Source of the DNA: an uncultured Dehalococcoidia bacterium
GTDB taxonomy: Bacteria; Chloroflexota; Dehalococcoidia; Lucifugimonadales; UBA3495
Assembly (NCBI GenBank): GCA_958296445.1
Contig: OY282565.1
Location: 2,839,570 to 2,903,569, forward strand
Reading direction: 5' to 3'
Length of the DNA: 64,000 nucleotides
In this document: in pieces, positions 34,759 to 43,584 of the stretch
Layout of the letters: the number at the start of each line of letters is the position of its first letter
Numbering within the stretch: position 1 is the stretch's first letter
Made by a program: the position numbers and the translations under genes
Notes under the pieces: generated by a model
The model's input: only the letters and a program-made list of their open reading frames with translations
The model's database searches: none
Told to the model about the DNA's origin: nothing

Positions 34759-35294
34759 GGGTTGGTGGTGCGGGGGGTTGGGTGGGGGGGGGCGCGAAAT
34801 CCGGGGGGCAACCGCGGAATACGGGGGGGCACCACAAGGGTTGCCCCTACCGCACCAGCCGGGTGGGCGCGAAATCCGGGGGGCAACCGCGGAATACGGG
34901 GGGGCAACCACAAGGGTTGCCCCTACCGCACCAGCCGGGTGGGCGCGAAATACGGGGGGCAACCGCGGAATACGGGGGGCAACCACAAGGGTTGCCTCTA
35001 CCGCACCGGCGGGGTGGGCGCGAAATCCGGGGGGCAACCGCGAAATACGGCCGGGGAACCACAAGGGTTGCCCCTACCGCACCGGCCGGGCGGGCGCGAA
35101 ATCCGGGGGGCAGCCGCGGAATATGGCAGGGCAACCACAAGGGTTGCCCCTACCGCACCGGGGGGGTGGGCGTGAAATACGGGGGGCAACCACAAGGGTT
35201 GCCCCTACCGCACCGGGGGGGTAGCCGTGAAATAAGTAGGGGCAACCACAAGGGTTGCCCCTACTGTCATTCTGAGCAAGGGGGCGGGGTGGGG
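34759..35294. repeat. 75-76-bp tandem repeat, six copies plus partial
   Basis: GGCGCGAAATNCGGGGGGCAACC recurs at 34791, 34866, 34942, 35017, 35093 and 35169 (periods 75-76), with a shortened seventh unit at about 35223. Each unit contains the palindrome GGGCAACCACAAGGGTTGCCC. All open frames across it are translations of the repeat. It fills the space between the MFS and first dctP stops, which converge. Confidence 0.92.
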
Positions 35295-36719
35295 TTATTG
35301 GGTGGGGGGGACTCGCTGGACGGTGCGGTCGGGGAGTACGGTTAGGCCGACTATGGGGCCGATTTTTTCGTTGAAGAGGGCAATCATATTGTCTTGGTTG
35401 TCCTCGTCTTGGCGGGCTATGAAGCCGGGGATTACGTATTCGGTGGCTACTACGTTGGCTTGGTGTTCGAGGAGGGCGGGGGAAAATTCTTGGTAGATCA
35501 TTCCGGCTTCGATGTTGCGGGGGATCCAGACTTCGTTCCAGGCGGGGGTTACGCGGAGGCCCTCGAGTTCGTGGCGGGCGCCTTCCTCGATGAAGATTTG
35601 GCGGATGTCGGGGGGGAGGCTGTTCCAGACTTGGGGGCTCATCATTACGGTGTTGACTGCCTGGGTAGCTAGGGGGCCTACCATATAGGTGGTGACTTCG
35701 TACCATCGCTGGGCTACGGAGGCGAAGGCTACGGTTACGCCGCAGTCTAGGACGCCGCGCTCTAGGGCGGTGTAGACTTCGGCGAAGGCGACGAATTGGG
35801 CGCTGGCGCCGAAGCCTTCGATCCAGTCGGAGAGGGCGGAGCCGTGGCTGCGGACTTTGCGTCCCTGAAAGTCGGCCAGCTCCTCTATGTTTTCTTTGCA
35901 GAAGAAGAATTGGTCGGCGCCGGAAATCCACATATGGGTGATGACTTTGCCGCCGTCGCTGTTTTCCTCGAACAGGCTGTCTACCAGCGGGCCTATTGCT
36001 TGCTGTACTTTGAGGTAGTGTTCGTGGTTTTCGTAGACGCCGAACAGGATTTGTAGTTCGGCTTCGGGCATTGCGCCGGATACGTAGCTGCTGGAGATTT
36101 CGGCAAAGGACAGGGTGCCGTTGCCCAGCAGGTTGAGGGAGTCGGGGCCGGCGATGCCCAATTCGGGGAAGGATGTGATTTCTATTAGCACTTTTCCGTT
36201 GGTGCGGGCTTCTATTTGGGCCCGGAAGAAGCTGTCGAACAGTTCGCAGGGGGCGACGGTGCGGTTGATGCAGGCGAACTGGATTTTGATGGGTTCGCCG
36301 TCGTAGGTCATTTGGGTGGGGTTGGTGAAGTTGGCCTTTTCTATCAGATCCCGGTAGTACTGGAGCTCGAAGATGTAGCGCTCGCGTTCTAGGCCGGCTA
36401 GGTTGACCATATCGTTGGCGTCGCCCAAGCCTTCTCCGGGGGCGGGGCCTACGAGTTGGTTGAGGTCGCCGATGTAGATGGCGCCGGGGCCGTTGGCGCG
36501 CTCAGCGGCGGCGGCGGCTAGGGCGGGGTCGACGTCGGCTATCATTGCCGGGGCTTGTTGCTGGGTTGGCGCCTGGGTGGCGGTGGGGGCCGGGGCGGGT
36601 GTTGCCGTCGGCGCGGCGGCGGGGGGTGATGTGGGTTCGGGTTCGGCGGCGCTGCCGCAGGCGAGGGTTAGGGCGATTAGGAGCAGCAGGGTTCCAGCTA
36701 ATAGTAGTGGTTTAGTCAT
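35295..36719 (-). CDS. TRAP-type DctP substrate-binding lipoprotein 1
   Basis: A 474-residue extracytoplasmic binding protein. The lipobox is LTLACG, followed by a Thr/Pro/Ala linker (to about residue 55). The DctP core has RTNGKVLIEITSFPELGIAGPDSL, GRKVRSHGSALSDWIEGFGA (with the conserved ligand-binding Arg) and FAEVYTALERGVLDCGV. It should bind a carboxylate or similar organic anion and hand it to a TRAP permease, but no DctQ/DctM gene is in the window. Core sequence is close to copy 2 (37659), an obvious paralogue. ATG 36719 follows GGGAGAA; a promoter lies about 70 bases upstream. Confidence 0.92.
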   Translation of the reverse strand: MTKPLLLAGTLLLLIALTLACGSAAEPEPTSPPAAAPTATPAPAPTATQAPTQQQAPAMIADVDPALAAAAAERANGPGAIYIGDLNQLVGPAPGEGLGDANDMVNLAGLERERYIFELQYYRDLIEKANFTNPTQMTYDGEPIKIQFACINRTVAPCELFDSFFRAQIEARTNGKVLIEITSFPELGIAGPDSLNLLGNGTLSFAEISSSYVSGAMPEAELQILFGVYENHEHYLKVQQAIGPLVDSLFEENSDGGKVITHMWISGADQFFFCKENIEELADFQGRKVRSHGSALSDWIEGFGASAQFVAFAEVYTALERGVLDCGVTVAFASVAQRWYEVTTYMVGPLATQAVNTVMMSPQVWNSLPPDIRQIFIEEGARHELEGLRVTPAWNEVWIPRNIEAGMIYQEFSPALLEHQANVVATEYVIPGFIARQDEDNQDNMIALFNEKIGPIVGLTVLPDRTVQRVPPTQ

Positions 36720-36787
36720 TTTGCAATTTCTCCCGGACAGGTTGGGGGGTGCCCGGCCTTAGCGTTGGGCGGGCATTGGCCGGGCGG

Positions 36788-36816
36788 AATATATCAAATC
36801 GTGCTTTATGGCGCAA
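36788..36816 (-). promoter_or_regulatory. Promoter of dctP 1 (shared dctP type)
   Basis: On the - strand: -35 TTGCGC (36816-36811), 17-base spacer ending ATTTGA, -10 TATATT (36793-36788). The same hexamers and spacing precede dctP 2, 3 and 4. Confidence 0.8.
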
Positions 36817-37658
36817 GTTGGGTGTACGGATAAGGTTGCGTTGGATGGGGTAGTTGGGGTTAGTTGATTGATTTATGGTTGTTTGGTTACGGATTGTGGT
36901 TATTGTTGGGGGGATGGTGTGGTTGAAAGGGTTTGGGGGTTGGCGGTGGGATTCTTTGTTTTGCTCAGGGTGGCAGACGGGCGGGCGGGCGGGGTGGGGT
37001 GGCTGAAAGGGTTTGGGGGGTGATGGTGGGGTTCTTCGCTTTGCTCAGAATGACAGACGGGCGGGCGGGCGGGATGGTGTGGCTGAAAGGGTTTGGGGCT
37101 TGACGGTGGGGTTCTTCGCTTTGCTCAGAATGACAGACGGGCGGGCGGGATGGTGTGGCTGAAAGGGTTTGGGGCTTGACGGTGAGATTCTTCGCTTTGC
37201 TCAGAATGACAGACGGACGGGCGGGCGGGATGGTGTGGCTGAAAGGGTTTGGGGCTTGACGGTGAGATTCTTCGCTTTGCTCAGAATGACAGACGGACGG
37301 GCGGGCGGGATGGTGTGGCTGAAAGGGTTTGGGGGTTGGCGGTGGGATTCTTCGCTTTGCTCAGAATGACAGATGTTGCTCAGGGTGACGGGGCTTTGCT
37401 TGGGGGGACGGACGTTGTTTAGGGGGACGGGGGGTTGCTTCGCCGGGGCTTCTGGATTCCCGCTTTCGCGGGAATGACGGGGGGCGGGTGGTATGACGGG
37501 GGCGGGTGGTATGACTGATGAGGTTGGGGGTTGGGGGTGGGATTCTTCGCTTTGCTCAGGGTGGCAGGGCTTTGTTCAGAATGACAGACGGGGGGGTGGC
37601 CCCGGCTTGGGTTGCCGGGGCCTTTGGGGGTGGCCGGGGGGTGCGGGGGGTTGGGGGG
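36817..37658. repeat. Tandem array of 70-90-bp units
   Basis: Six units with GG(C/T)TGAAAGGGTTTGGGG at 36921, 37011, 37081, 37157, 37237 and 37317; each carries one CTTCGCTTTGCTCAGAATGACAGACGG element. Further single elements and a GATTCCCGCTTTCGCGGGAATGACGG palindrome follow (37380-37580). No gene seen. The first about 90 bases (36817-36905) are plain spacer upstream of the dctP 1 promoter. Confidence 0.85.
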
Positions 37659-39086
37659 TTATTGGGTTATGGGGACTCTTTCGGTGGTGCCGTCGGGGTT
37701 GATTTTTACGCCTACTATGGGGGCGATTCTTTCGTTGAACAGGGCGATGATGGCGTCTCGGGAGTCGTCGTCTTGGCGGCTTACGAAGCCGGGTACTACG
37801 TGGTCGGTGGCTACGACGTTTCTCATGTGGCTCATGAGTTCGGGGGAGAATTCTTGGTATTCTAGGCCGGCGTCTATGTTGCGCTGGATCCAGACTTCGT
37901 TCCAGGCGGGGGTTACGCGGATGGCTTCGAGCTCGTGGCGGGCGCCTTCCTCTAGGAGGATTTGCTGGATGTCTTGGGGCAGGCCGTCCCAGACGTCGCG
38001 GTTTACGATGACGGTGTTGAGGAGTTGGCTGGAGAGGGGGCCGACCATATAGTCGGTTACTTCGTACCAGCGCTGGGCGTGGGCGGCGAAGGCTACGGTT
38101 ACGCCGCAGTCTAGGATGCCGCGTTCCAGGGCGGTGTAGACTTCGGCGAAGGCGACGAATTGGGCGTTGGCGCCGAAGCCTTCGATCCAGTCGGAAAGGG
38201 CGGAGCCGTGGCTGCGGACTTTGCGGCCTTCGAAGTCGGCGAGGGTGGTTACGCCTTCTTTGCAGAAGAAGAATTGGTCGCCGCCGGAAACCCACATATG
38301 GGACAGGACTATGCCGCCGTCGGTGTTTTCCTCAAAGAGGCGGTCGAGTTCGGGGCCGATGGCTTGGGTGACCTTGAATTCGACTTCGTGGTCGGGATAT
38401 AGGCCGTACATAATGGCGAGCTCGGCTTCGGGCATATGGCCGGAGACGTAGCCGCTGGTGATTTCGGCCCAAGAGAGGGTGCCGTTGGTGACCTGTTCGA
38501 GGGAGTCGGGGCCGGCGATGCCGAGTTCGGGGAAGGAGGTGATGGGGACGATGACTTTGCCGTTGGTGCGGGCTTCGACCTGCTTGCGGAAGAAGTTGTC
38601 CCACAGCTCGCAGGGGGCGACGGTGCGGTTGATGCAGGCGAACTGGATGTTGATGGGTTCGCCGTCGTAGGTCATTTCGGTGGGGTTGGTGAAGTTGGCT
38701 TTTTCGACTAGGTCTTGGTAGTACTGGGAGTCGAAGAGGTAGCTTTCGCGTTCTAGGCCGGCGAGGTTGACCATATCGTTGGCGTCGCCTAGGCCCTCGG
38801 CGGGGGCTGGGCCGACTAGTCGGCTGAAGTCGCCGTCGCCGAGGTAGAAGGCGCCGGGGCCGCCGGCGCGGGCGTCGGCCGCGGCGGTTAGGGGGTCGTC
38901 GGAGGGGGACGTTGCGGGGGCTTGGGTGGGTTCCGCCATCATCGCTTGGGTGGCGGTGGGCGCCGCAGTGGGGGCGGCGGTGGGGGCCTGGGTTGCGGTG
39001 GGGTCGGGTTCGGCGGCGCTGCCGCAGGCTAGGGCCAGGGTCATCAGTAAAATGAGCAATCCGGCTAGTAGCAGTGGTTTGAGCAT
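37659..39086 (-). CDS. TRAP-type DctP substrate-binding lipoprotein 2
   Basis: A 475-residue paralogue of the protein at 35295 with the same N-terminus style (MLKPLLLAG..., lipobox LALACG) and Thr/Ala/Pro linker. The core keeps CINRTVAPCELWDNFF, RTNGKVIVPITSFPELGIAGPDSL, the binding-Arg motif GRKVRSHGSALSDWIEGFGA and FAEVYTALERGILDCGV. It is the most similar of the five to copy 1, so the two may bind related ligands. GAGGAGAAAACGTCA precedes the ATG. Again there is no adjacent permease. Confidence 0.92.
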   Translation of the reverse strand: MLKPLLLAGLLILLMTLALACGSAAEPDPTATQAPTAAPTAAPTATQAMMAEPTQAPATSPSDDPLTAAADARAGGPGAFYLGDGDFSRLVGPAPAEGLGDANDMVNLAGLERESYLFDSQYYQDLVEKANFTNPTEMTYDGEPINIQFACINRTVAPCELWDNFFRKQVEARTNGKVIVPITSFPELGIAGPDSLEQVTNGTLSWAEITSGYVSGHMPEAELAIMYGLYPDHEVEFKVTQAIGPELDRLFEENTDGGIVLSHMWVSGGDQFFFCKEGVTTLADFEGRKVRSHGSALSDWIEGFGANAQFVAFAEVYTALERGILDCGVTVAFAAHAQRWYEVTDYMVGPLSSQLLNTVIVNRDVWDGLPQDIQQILLEEGARHELEAIRVTPAWNEVWIQRNIDAGLEYQEFSPELMSHMRNVVATDHVVPGFVSRQDDDSRDAIIALFNERIAPIVGVKINPDGTTERVPITQ

Positions 39087-39162
39087 TGACGTTTTCTCCT
39101 CTTGTAGTTCTGAACGCAGCTAAGAATCGGGGTAGGGGAGGGCGCTGCGGACAACCCGGCGG

Positions 39163-39191
39163 AATATAGCAAATTGGGATGCGCGGCGCAA
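39163..39191 (-). promoter_or_regulatory. Promoter of dctP 2 (shared dctP type)
   Basis: On the - strand: -35 TTGCGC (39191-39186), 17-base spacer ending CCCAATTTGC, -10 TATATT (39168-39163). The spacer end is identical to that of dctP 3. Confidence 0.82.
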
Positions 39192-39205
39192 GACGGGGCG
39201 GGGGG

Positions 39206-39955
39206 TTAGGGGAGGAGGCTGGTTGCGACTACGGCGGCTATGATGGCGATGCCACCGGCTAGGATTGTGTAAAACATCCGGTCGAATCGGCGGTTGGTTT
39301 CCCGGTCTGCGGCCTGCATTTCCGTGCGGAGTTGTTGCTGGCCGGTTTCGATCCGGCGATAGCCTTCTTGCATTTCCGTGCGCAGTTGCTCTTGTCCAGC
39401 GTGCATTTCCGTGCGCAGTTGCTCTTGGCCAGCGTGCATTTCTCTACGCAGTTGCTCTTGGCCGGCCTCTAGTCTGCGATAGCCTTCTTGCATTTCCGCA
39501 CGCAGTTGTTCTTGCCCGGCCTGAATTTCCCCGCGCAGTTGCCCTTGCCCGGTGTGAATTTCCGCACGCAATTGCTCTTGCCCGGGCTGAATTTCCACAC
39601 GCAATTGCCCTTGCCCGGCCTGAATTTCCGCACGCAGTTGCCCTTGCCCGGCCTGCATCTCCGCACGCAGTTGCTCTTGCCCGGCTTCTAGTTTGCGTTG
39701 GCCTTCCTGGATTTCCGCACGCAATTGCCCTTGACCTTCCTGCATTGCCACACGCAATTGGCCTTGCCCGGCCTGCATTTCTACGCGCAATTGGCCTTGC
39801 CCGGCCTGAATTTCCATACGCAGTTGTTGCTGGCCGGCTTCGATGCGGCGCTGGCCTTCTAGGAGGGCGATGTAGTTGCCTTGTAATTCGCCTATTGCCC
39901 GCCATACTTCAGTGGCGTCAATGGACGCGGGGATGCCTTCCGATGCCGTGGACAT
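39206..39955 (-). CDS. Hendecad-repeat coiled-coil protein with C-terminal membrane anchor
   Basis: A 249-residue protein. A short N-terminal region (to about residue 38) is followed by 15 units of an 11-residue repeat, consensus AGQ(E/G)QLRAEMQ, broken three times by a 7-residue unit EG(Q/Y)RxLE. Then comes a basic linker RETNRRFDRMF and one membrane helix (about 227-246) close to the C-terminus. Eleven-residue periodicity predicts an unusually straight or slightly right-handed long coiled coil, roughly 25 nm, with the 7-residue inserts shifting its phase. C-terminal anchoring suggests a cytoplasmic rod standing on the membrane. The function is unknown. The DNA repeat is 33 bp, prone to length change. 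Confidence 0.8.
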   Translation of the reverse strand: MSTASEGIPASIDATEVWRAIGELQGNYIALLEGQRRIEAGQQQLRMEIQAGQGQLRVEMQAGQGQLRVAMQEGQGQLRAEIQEGQRKLEAGQEQLRAEMQAGQGQLRAEIQAGQGQLRVEIQPGQEQLRAEIHTGQGQLRGEIQAGQEQLRAEMQEGYRRLEAGQEQLRREMHAGQEQLRTEMHAGQEQLRTEMQEGYRRIETGQQQLRTEMQAADRETNRRFDRMFYTILAGGIAIIAAVVATSLLP

Positions 39956-40363
39956 AGTTGCGCCCCCTCAGTGTCGTATTGGCAAGGATAGCACAAATGG
40001 CGCCCGGCTATATGGTTATCGTGTAGGGATAGGGGCTGCCGGGTATTAAAGGGGGGTTATGCTTTGCTGCCCGTAGGTTGGGGATTTCCGCTGAGGGGGC
40101 CGAAGGCGTGTTGGCCGGGGCGCGTTCTTTGGGGATAGACGTTTCTGGATTCCCGCTTTCGCGGGAATGACGGGGTGGGGGCTGGACGGGGTGACGGGCT
40201 GGCGGGAATTGATGGGGGTGGCGGGGGTGGCGGGGGTGGCGGGCTTTGGGGTAATGGCTTGGGGTGGCTAGGTTAGTTGTCTTTGCTGGAGGGGGAGGCC
40301 CCGGCTAGTGCGCCGGGGCCTTTGGGGTTGGGGTGCGGCCTTACGCCTGTTGGGGTTGGGGGG
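39956..40363. repeat. Intergenic region with minor repeats
   Basis: No gene seen. One GATTCCCGCTTTCGCGGGAATGACGG palindrome (about 40148-40173), short GGCGGGGGTGGC tandem units (40205-40240), and a G/C-rich inverted segment (40297-40330, GGCCCCGGCTAG..CCGGGGCC) that may terminate dctP 3. Confidence 0.6.
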
Positions 40364-41773
40364 TTACTCTACTTGAGTGATGGTGCCGTCGGGTTCGATT
40401 TGGACTTTGGCCCAGGGGGCTACTATGTCGTTCCAGATGGCTACTTCTTCGGGGCCGACGCGCTTTATCCAGTTGGGGAGGACGCGGCCCAAGGCCACTT
40501 CTTCGTAGACGAACTCTTTCATTTCGTCGGACCAGGGGATGAATGTCATACCCTTGTCTACGTTGACCTTTACGCCGGTTTCGTTCCAGACGGCGGCTAG
40601 GCGGAGGTTTTCCAGCTCCATTTTGGCGCCCTCTTCGATGATGATGGCTTGGAGGTCGGCGGGGATGCGTTCCCAAGTGTCTATGTTCATTGTCTCGAAT
40701 CCCATCGGCATTGAGATGAAGGGGCCGATGAGGTTGTCGGTGACTTCGTACCAGCGCTGACCGTGGCCGGCGTGGGCGCCGGTTACGCCGGCGTCTAGGA
40801 TGCCGCGCTCCAAGGCGGTGTAGACTTCGGCAAAGGCCATGAACTGCCCTTCGCCGCCTAGGCCGTTGATGGCGTCGGTCATAGTGGTGCCGTGGCTGCG
40901 GGTCTTTAGGCCGTCGAAGTCTTCGCGCTCGGCGCCGCGCCGGGAGAAGAAGTACTGGTCGTTGCCGCCGTACCAGATATGGTAAATGAGTTTGCCGCCG
41001 CTGGTGTTGTCGTAAATGCCTTGGTCTAGGGTTTCCAGCAGGCGGGTGTTGGCTTCGTGTTCCGACTTGAAATCTTTCCAGAGGCCCCAGACGTAGATGA
41101 TGTCAATCAGGGGCCAGGTGCCGCCGACGTAGGCGGGCTGGATTTGGGCGAATTCGATGGTTCCCTGCTCGACCAGCTCCAGCATATCGGAACCGGCTAG
41201 GCCGAGTTCGGGGTAGCTGGAAACCTCGAAGTCTACTTGGCCGTTGGTGCGCTGGCGGATGTTTTCGGCGAAGTAGATGGTTTGGAGCTTGCAGGGGAGG
41301 AGGGCGCGGTTGATGCAGGCGTACTGGATGTTGAGTTCCTCGCCGCTGGAGGTTAGGGGGGTGGGGTCGGTTAGTTTGGCTTTGTCCAGCAGGGAGCGGT
41401 AGTAGTCGGTCTCAAAGATGTGCTTGTTTTTTTCTAGGAACTCTAGGGGGACGTTGCCGGTGCCGTCGCCTAGGGCTTCCTCGACGCCGCCGGGGGATGG
41501 GCCGACGAGTTGGGACAGGTCGCCGACGTAGATGGCGCCGGGCTTGCCGGCCAGCTCTGCGGCTACGGCCTGGAGGGCGGCGTCGGCGGTCATTGCGGGG
41601 GCTTCGGTGGGTTCCTGCATCATCGCGGTGGGGGCGGCGGTGGGGGCCGGGGTGGGGGTGGGGGCGGCGGTTGGTTGCGGGGCGGCGGTCGGCACTGCGG
41701 TTGCCGCGCTGCCGCAGGCTAGGGCCAGGGTCATCAGCAGGATAAGAACGCCGAATAGATAAGGTCTGAACAT
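40364..41773 (-). CDS. TRAP-type DctP substrate-binding lipoprotein 3
   Basis: A 469-residue DctP protein. The start at 41773 (GGAGAG upstream) gives a proper signal MFRPYLFGVLILLMTLALACG; a longer in-frame start at 41878 would only add repeat sequence. The core has RTNGQVDFEVSSYPELGLAGSDMLEL, LKTRSHGTTMTDAINGLGG (binding Arg) and FAEVYTALERGILDAGV. It is more distant from copies 1 and 2, so probably a different ligand. Its C-terminal region (WSDEMKEFVYEEVALGRVLPNWIKRVG) resembles copy 4. Confidence 0.92.
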   Translation of the reverse strand: MFRPYLFGVLILLMTLALACGSAATAVPTAAPQPTAAPTPTPAPTAAPTAMMQEPTEAPAMTADAALQAVAAELAGKPGAIYVGDLSQLVGPSPGGVEEALGDGTGNVPLEFLEKNKHIFETDYYRSLLDKAKLTDPTPLTSSGEELNIQYACINRALLPCKLQTIYFAENIRQRTNGQVDFEVSSYPELGLAGSDMLELVEQGTIEFAQIQPAYVGGTWPLIDIIYVWGLWKDFKSEHEANTRLLETLDQGIYDNTSGGKLIYHIWYGGNDQYFFSRRGAEREDFDGLKTRSHGTTMTDAINGLGGEGQFMAFAEVYTALERGILDAGVTGAHAGHGQRWYEVTDNLIGPFISMPMGFETMNIDTWERIPADLQAIIIEEGAKMELENLRLAAVWNETGVKVNVDKGMTFIPWSDEMKEFVYEEVALGRVLPNWIKRVGPEEVAIWNDIVAPWAKVQIEPDGTITQVE

Positions 41774-41790
41774 TCCGCACTCTCCATAAG

Positions 41791-41870
41791 GGAAATTTCG
41801 CGGCTGCGCCCCGCGCAACCCGGCGGGAAGGGGAAATTTCGCGGCTGCGCCCCGCGCAACCCGGCGGGAA
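41791..41870. repeat. 41-bp direct duplication in the dctP 3 leader
   Basis: GGAAATTTCGCGGCTGCGCC... occurs at 41791 and 41832 (41-bp period). Its right edge touches the -10 box, so the duplication lengthened the untranslated leader to about 90 bases compared with 40-70 for the other dctP genes. Confidence 0.85.
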
Positions 41871-41897
41871 TATAGCAAATTGGATTACCTCGCGCAA
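41869..41897 (-). promoter_or_regulatory. Promoter of dctP 3 (shared dctP type)
   Basis: On the - strand: -35 TTGCGC (41897-41892), 17-base spacer ending CCAATTTGC, -10 TATATT (41874-41869). Confidence 0.82.
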
Positions 41898-42071
41898 GAC
41901 GGGGGATTGTAGGCGTTTATGCGAAATGCGGTTATTTGGCAACGGAAATGTGGCAGGTTTTGCCGGGGGATGATGTTGAAAAATCTGACGGGCATAACGG
42001 GCGGGGGAAAGCCCCCTTAATCTCCTTGCGGGGGATTAGGGGGGCTTGATGCGGGTTGGGGGGTTGCGGTT

Positions 42072-43487
42072 TTAGGGGTTGGTTAGGGATGCGGAGCCGT
42101 CGGGGTTGATGGTGATGCCGGCGACGGGGCCGATGTTTTTGTTGAACAGGCGGACGGCTTCGGTGTCGGGGCCGCCGATGCGGTTCACCCATTGGGGAAT
42201 CACGCGCTTTAGGGCTACTTCCTCGAACAGGAAGTCGCGTATTTCGTCGTTGAACGGGGTGTAGGTCATACCTTGGTCCAGCAGCTTGGGGATGCCGAGT
42301 TGGGAGAGTATGGGGGTGACGCGGAAGAATTCCAGTTCGTACTTGGCGCCTTCCTCGATGAGGACTTGGCGGAAGTCTTCGGGCAGTTCGGCCCAGACGT
42401 CGGCGTTGAAGGTGGCGTTTTCGACGGTGAACAGGGGCAGGGGGCCGGCCATATAGTCGGCGACTTCGTACCAGCGCTGGCCGTAGGCGGCGTTGGCGCC
42501 GGTTACGCCGCCGTCGAGGATGCCGCGTTCTAGGGCGGTGTAGACTTCGGAGAAGGCGACCCACTGGGCTTCGGAACCCATGCCGTCAATCATATCGGAG
42601 AGGGCGCCGCCGAAGCTGCGGACTTTCAGGCCCTGGAAGTCGGCCAGTTCCTCGATAGGTTCCTTGCTGAAGAAGAATATCTCGTTTTCCGGCACGCGCC
42701 ATAGCTGGTAGATGGTTATGCCGCCGCCGGTGCGGTCTTCAATCAGCCGGTCTAGGTCGGGGATGGCGGCCGTGGTGGCCTTGTAGAACGTCTCGTTGTC
42801 TTTGTACATTCCCCAGAGGTATTTCATATCCATTGCGGGGAGGTCGCCGGCGGTGTAGGCGGCGGGGAGTTCGGCGAAGGACAGGGTGCCGTTGGCGAGG
42901 AGTTCGAGCACGTCGGGACCGGCTATGCCTAGCTCCGGGTAGCCGATGATTTCGATTTTCAACTGGCCGTTGGTGCGCTCGAATACTTGGTCGGACCACC
43001 ATTCGGAGAGCTTGCAGTGGGTGAGGGCGCGGTTGATGCAGGCGAACTGGTAGGAGAGTTCCATGCCGGTGGTGGTGACTTCGGTGGGGTTGGTGTAGTT
43101 GGCGCGCTCGAGGAGGAGGCGGTAGTAGTCGGAATCGAAGACGTACATATAGTCTTCGAGGCCCTCGTAGGGTACGCCGTCGTAGTCGCCGATGTCGTCG
43201 GCGATGGGTTCGGGGACTGGGCCGACGAGCTGGTTGAGGTCGCCTACGTAGATGGCGCCGGGGCCGCCGGCGAGTTGGGCGGCGACGGACTGGAGGTCGG
43301 CGCTTCCCGTTGCGGGGGTTGGGGCGGGGGTTGCCGTGGCGGGGGGCTGGGTTGGGACGGGGGTTGCCGTGGCGGCCGGCGGGGCGGTGGCCTCGGGTTG
43401 GGGGGTTGGGGTGGCGGCGGCGCCGCAGGCGAGAATCACCGCCATTAGAAGGGTCAATAACCCGGTTAGCGCAAATTTCCTTAGCAT
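42072..43487 (-). CDS. TRAP-type DctP substrate-binding lipoprotein 4
   Basis: A 471-residue DctP protein. Start ATG 43487 follows AGGAG and gives signal MLRKFALTGLLTLLMAVILACG with lipobox ILAC; the frame upstream of it is not coding. Linker TPTPQPEATAPPAATATP. The core has RTNGQLKIEIIGYPELGIAGPDVLEL, LKVRSFGGALSDMIDGMGS (His of the other copies replaced by Phe next to the binding Arg) and FSEVYTALERGILDGGV. The altered pocket loop suggests another ligand. The 298 bp after copy 3's start hold only the promoter and G-rich spacer. Confidence 0.92.
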   Translation of the reverse strand: MLRKFALTGLLTLLMAVILACGAAATPTPQPEATAPPAATATPVPTQPPATATPAPTPATGSADLQSVAAQLAGGPGAIYVGDLNQLVGPVPEPIADDIGDYDGVPYEGLEDYMYVFDSDYYRLLLERANYTNPTEVTTTGMELSYQFACINRALTHCKLSEWWSDQVFERTNGQLKIEIIGYPELGIAGPDVLELLANGTLSFAELPAAYTAGDLPAMDMKYLWGMYKDNETFYKATTAAIPDLDRLIEDRTGGGITIYQLWRVPENEIFFFSKEPIEELADFQGLKVRSFGGALSDMIDGMGSEAQWVAFSEVYTALERGILDGGVTGANAAYGQRWYEVADYMAGPLPLFTVENATFNADVWAELPEDFRQVLIEEGAKYELEFFRVTPILSQLGIPKLLDQGMTYTPFNDEIRDFLFEEVALKRVIPQWVNRIGGPDTEAVRLFNKNIGPVAGITINPDGSASLTNP

Positions 43488-43555
43488 AACGGCACTCCTG
43501 GATGATTTTTCCCTTACCGGCGGCGGTTTCGGTAATGGGCCGCTGGTTGCGCGGG

Positions 43556-43584
43556 AATATACCAAATGATGTATGGCGGCGCAA
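43556..43584 (-). promoter_or_regulatory. Promoter of dctP 4 (shared dctP type)
   Basis: On the - strand: -35 TTGCGC (43584-43579), 17-base spacer ending CATTTGG, -10 TATATT (43561-43556). Confidence 0.8.

Noticed and set aside
34791..35270. CRISPR array
   Set aside because: The spacer parts are as conserved as the repeats and the 75-76-bp period is too long; no cas genes are present. The same applies to the arrays at 25.1, 36.9, 46.8 and 47.7 kb.
41774..41878. Longer N-terminus for dctP 3
   Set aside because: The extra 35 residues translate the 41-bp duplication and would abolish the signal peptide.
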